From contig NC_092678.1 of the NCBI RefSeq assembly GCF_964355755.1, positions 16,278,922 to 16,342,921 of the forward strand: 64,000 nucleotides of DNA. Reading direction: 5' to 3'. Source of the DNA: Antedon mediterranea (taxonomy: Eukaryota > Echinodermata > Crinoidea > Comatulida > Antedonidae). A program made the position numbers and the translations under genes. This document shows, piece by piece, positions 60,936 to 64,000 of this stretch. Each line of letters starts with the position of its first letter. Position 1 is the first letter of the stretch. The notes below the pieces were generated by a model. It saw nothing but the letters and a program-made list of their open reading frames with translations. It was not told the origin of the DNA and did not search any database.

Positions 60936-61086
60936 GCTTGGTTCCCACTATGACGCAAGGACGTAAATGCAACGCAAGCGTGTTGACCAATGACAAGCGA
61001 CATTCGAATAAATCCATCGTTTGTGATTGGTCAAATCCCTTACGTTGCGTTACGTACTTGTGTTGCGTCTCTAGTGGGAACCAAGC
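60936..61086. mobile_element. 151-bp MITE with GCTTGGTTCCCACT ends
   Basis: Inverted ends GCTTGGTTCCCACT / AGTGGGAACCAAGC and subterminal GACGCAAGGACGT / TACTTGTGTTGCGTC. Confidence 0.75.
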
Positions 61087-61248
61087 ATAAAGGACATTTT
61101 TTGTGAAGGCCATACGTGCTTAACATTTCTGTATTACTACTCTTCATTGTTTTATGGGAGAATTCTAAACCTTTTCCGTCCATGTATTGCCACTCCTTTT
61201 TTTCTTCCAAATTCGATTGAATTTCAAGTACCAAAGTAGACATCTTAA

Positions 61249-61399
61249 GCTTGGTTCTCTAGCTAAAGAGCAACGCAGTGATGTAACGCGTCGCAAGAGA
61301 ATTGACAAATGGCAGGCGACAGTTCGAATAATCCATCTGATGTGGTTGGTTGGTAAAAATCACTTACGCTGCCCTTATGCTGTTGCGTGGGAACCAAGC
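61249..61399. mobile_element. MITE of the same family, diverged
   Basis: Ends GCTTGGTTCTCTAG and TGCGTGGGAACCAAGC; the centre shares TTCGAATAATCCATC with 60,936-61,086. Confidence 0.65.
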
Positions 61400-63289
61400 T
61401 TTATGATTTCTAAAATAGTATATTTTTCTTTTCAAACTTTGCATTTACTCATGTATTTCTCTACTTTAGATTCCTTGGTAAATTTAAAACCTTTTAGACT
61501 AGAACGTTTTTGCCGTACTTACCACAGTGTTTTATAGTTATTTACATTTTTTCACATATTTTAATCTTTTTATAAATGACTCCCACTTAATGCTTTCTAG
61601 GAATAACTACTTAATACACAGTATTAACTTATTATAAAGAAAATTTACCGTAGATATTTAAAAAAAACGGTAAATCCTTGGTAAATATTATAATTTTGAC
61701 CGTTTTTGCCATACTTGCCTCAATGTTGTTTTATAGTACTTTTGTAGCTTACGCCACCTTTATTAAACTCGTATTTTATATCTGTATACATATTTTATAA
61801 TAATAATATGCTTTCCCTTTTAATATCATTACAAATATATTCTATACAGTTATTATTTTAAGGCATCTAGTTATAGTTTACATTATTATCTTAACATTAT
61901 TATCTATTTATTATTTTTTTCCTTTTCTAATTTTTAACATAATTTCAAAGTTTTTAAAATTTGATGAAGTTGGAATATAATATGAAATAATAATGAAACA
62001 TTTTGACACACAAAATGTATAAAATATAAAATCATCTATTGTTACAATGTTTAAATATTACATATTTAAATTGTATTACTATTAAAAATAAAGATTTGCA
62101 TAGAGATTATTAAAGGTACATACATTTTGAGAAAAATAAGTACAGTTGTTATATTTAGAATTATATACAGATTAAGTATTAAGTATAATAGGTTGAATTA
62201 AGAATTATAATTAACACCTATAGAGTTTATTTAATATAGTACAGTATAGAAATTATTTATCGTCAAGTTTAGTAAATGTTTAATTGTTTAGATATACCTA
62301 ATATTACAATAAAAGATATTGGTATAATAGTTTTAAAAATTAAATTAAAACTTAATATGTAATATATTATTTTATTCTTGATCATGTGATAATTTAATGT
62401 ATATAATTAATTTCAAGGCAGTAATTTTTTTTTTAATCATTTGTAAAAAAAAGTGATATTCAAAATTTTAAAAAAGGAAAACAATACCAAAAATACACTA
62501 TATCAAATATTTTTTAAAGTTCAAATGTGAAGCATGTTTGTGTAAATAATTTGTTTTTAAAAGCTGAAATTGATTAAAATGTAACTCGCCTTTGTATCGG
62601 TGAACAAAAGTGGATCAAAGATTAAGCTGCTATTTATACAATTCTTTGCTGATTCGATGTGCTGAATTGATGCTAACGTTAGTGAGAATTTACAGATAAC
62701 AAAAATAATTCTGCCATTTGGTACCTCACTTGGCAATGGTGTTATGGTGCGACTCTGCAACAAATCTTGTTCAATGGTTTATGGCTAGTGATAGTTTTAG
62801 AGTACAGAAACTATAAACTGCCCAAATCCTCTCGTTGCGATTACGGTATTATAATGCGATGGTTGTTTTGGTTATTGTGTAATACATACAGGTGATTCAT
62901 TGAAGGCAGCTGTGTGATTATATTTATACAGTGTTGTAGTACTTCCAACAAACCTCTTAATTTTCCATTTTCAGTATTTTAAATGAGATTCAATTTGTAT
63001 TATATTTTTGTATTTGTTTAAACAAGTTTGTAAATTATTCATTTGAGATGGAAGATATTGGAACCTGAGAGCATCGTGCATAGGAAGGGAAACTGGTTTC
63101 TAGTTTACTTTGGGACCGGCACCACATACTTAATACAAATTGTGTTGTTGAAACTCGCGTTCAATTTTGGATTTGTTGTTTAGCATTACCTTTGAATCAA
63201 AATCACCAATGAAACAAAATGTTGCTAAAGGTCCATTTTTCATGTAAATCTCTGTTACGTATAATGAAGCATGAACTTTGACTAATCAC
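61400..63289. other. No gene seen
   Basis: Very AT-rich; no supported ORF, RNA or repeat. Confidence 0.45.
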
Positions 63290-63365
63290 GGCGCGATGGA
63301 TCCTCCGAAAGTCGCTTGTGATTTGTCAATTAACTTGCGCACGTTGCGTTCAAGTGGGAACCAAG
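63290..63365. mobile_element. Right half of a GCTTGG-type MITE
   Basis: GGATCCTCCGAAAGTCGCTT then GTTGCGTTCAAGTGGGAACC matches the right side of 60,936-61,086. No left end found. Confidence 0.45.
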
Positions 63366-64000
63366 TTTACAGAGGCTATCAGCCAGGTGATAAAAAATTC
63401 TGCTTGTGTAAAAGTTTACAGGGTTTTTTGTTAATCATGTGAAATTCTTATAGTACTGTATATTAAATTGCTAGGGTAATTAAAGATTTTGTCAGGTAAT
63501 AACACTTCACTTTGTTTGGTCTTATTGTGTACTTGCGTTTTTTTGCAATAAAAAACCCCTAAATTGTCAGACTACATTTTTCTCAAAGTTATTTTAAAAA
63601 AGCGTCAGATTTAAATAACATGACATTTCAAATATAGTACCGGTAATGAAAAATTGTTACGATAATGAAAATTATGACACCTTTTAAGTAAATTTTACTA
63701 ATAAATTAGATTAAATCAATACATGCTTAGTTTCCTTACATTTTGATTATATACTGTACTTGAAACAAGCGAATCGCTGGTGATACTAATAAAAATGTAC
63801 AGTACTCTGCAAAATATTTGGGCCCATGTTAAAAGAATACGATTTTTCCTTTCGTGACTCGTTTTATTGTTAATAAGCATTACATCTGTCCAATGGATGA
63901 CAAAGTTTAGTGTGGAATGTCAGCTGAACACATCCATGCTCTGATTGGCCAGACTCAAGCTGTTGGCGCCCAAGCAAAACGACGATTATCAATCATCATT
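63366..64000. other. No gene seen
   Basis: AT-rich to the window edge, nothing assignable. Confidence 0.4.

Overview
This window is animal nuclear DNA. It is AT-rich, its genes are split by GT-AG introns, and it is full of retroelements and small DNA transposons. The mix (Penelope-like element, L1/Tx1-type and CR1/L2-type LINEs, a tRNA-derived SINE, a 5S-rRNA-derived SINE, PIF/Harbinger and TTAA-target MITEs) together with tandem arylsulfatase genes suggests a marine invertebrate. An echinoderm is my best guess, but the sequence does not prove it.

Left third (1-22,300, minus strand): three tandem arylsulfatase-A-like genes. Copy A is cut by the left edge (1-2,982), copy B is 10,460-13,185 and copy C is 18,736-21,429. 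Each has four coding exons with identical intron phases. Each keeps the Cys-x-Pro-Ser-Arg site that is converted to formylglycine and the other ARSA catalytic residues. Where the C-terminus is visible (B and C) there is an added transmembrane anchor and a short basic tail, which human ARSA lacks. The spacers are copies of one ancestral unit carrying old LINE relics, later hit by different insertions. These include a Penelope-like element itself split by a GGTC-repeat element, a tRNA-bearing perfect hairpin, several MITEs, and one MITE sitting exactly on the stop codon of copy C.

Middle (22,300-40,000): I see no host gene. It holds two head-to-head LINEs, a third copy of the sulfatase promoter-like block, an array of a GGCATAATT motif, a nest of palindrome-rich elements, a PIF/Harbinger element with a broken Myb/SANT-like ORF, and several copies of one tRNA-derived SINE, one of them split by a LINE.

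Right part (40,133-58,086, plus strand): one 16-exon gene for a plasma-membrane Ca2+-ATPase (P2B) homologue of 1,100 residues. All exons join in frame at good splice sites. The catalytic chemistry is gone: the phosphorylated Asp is Asn (N473), and the TGE, PEGL, DP, TGDN and TGDGxND motifs and the Ca2+ ligands in M4 and M6 are all substituted. The calmodulin-binding tail is missing. It looks like an intact pseudoenzyme rather than a decaying pseudogene, and it is the most interesting object in the window. Its intron 4 holds a tandem array built from the 3' part of exon 4, the exon that encodes the lost TGE loop.

Far right (58,100-64,000): a 5S-derived SINE, a TTAA-flanked non-autonomous transposon and MITEs, with no gene that I can support.
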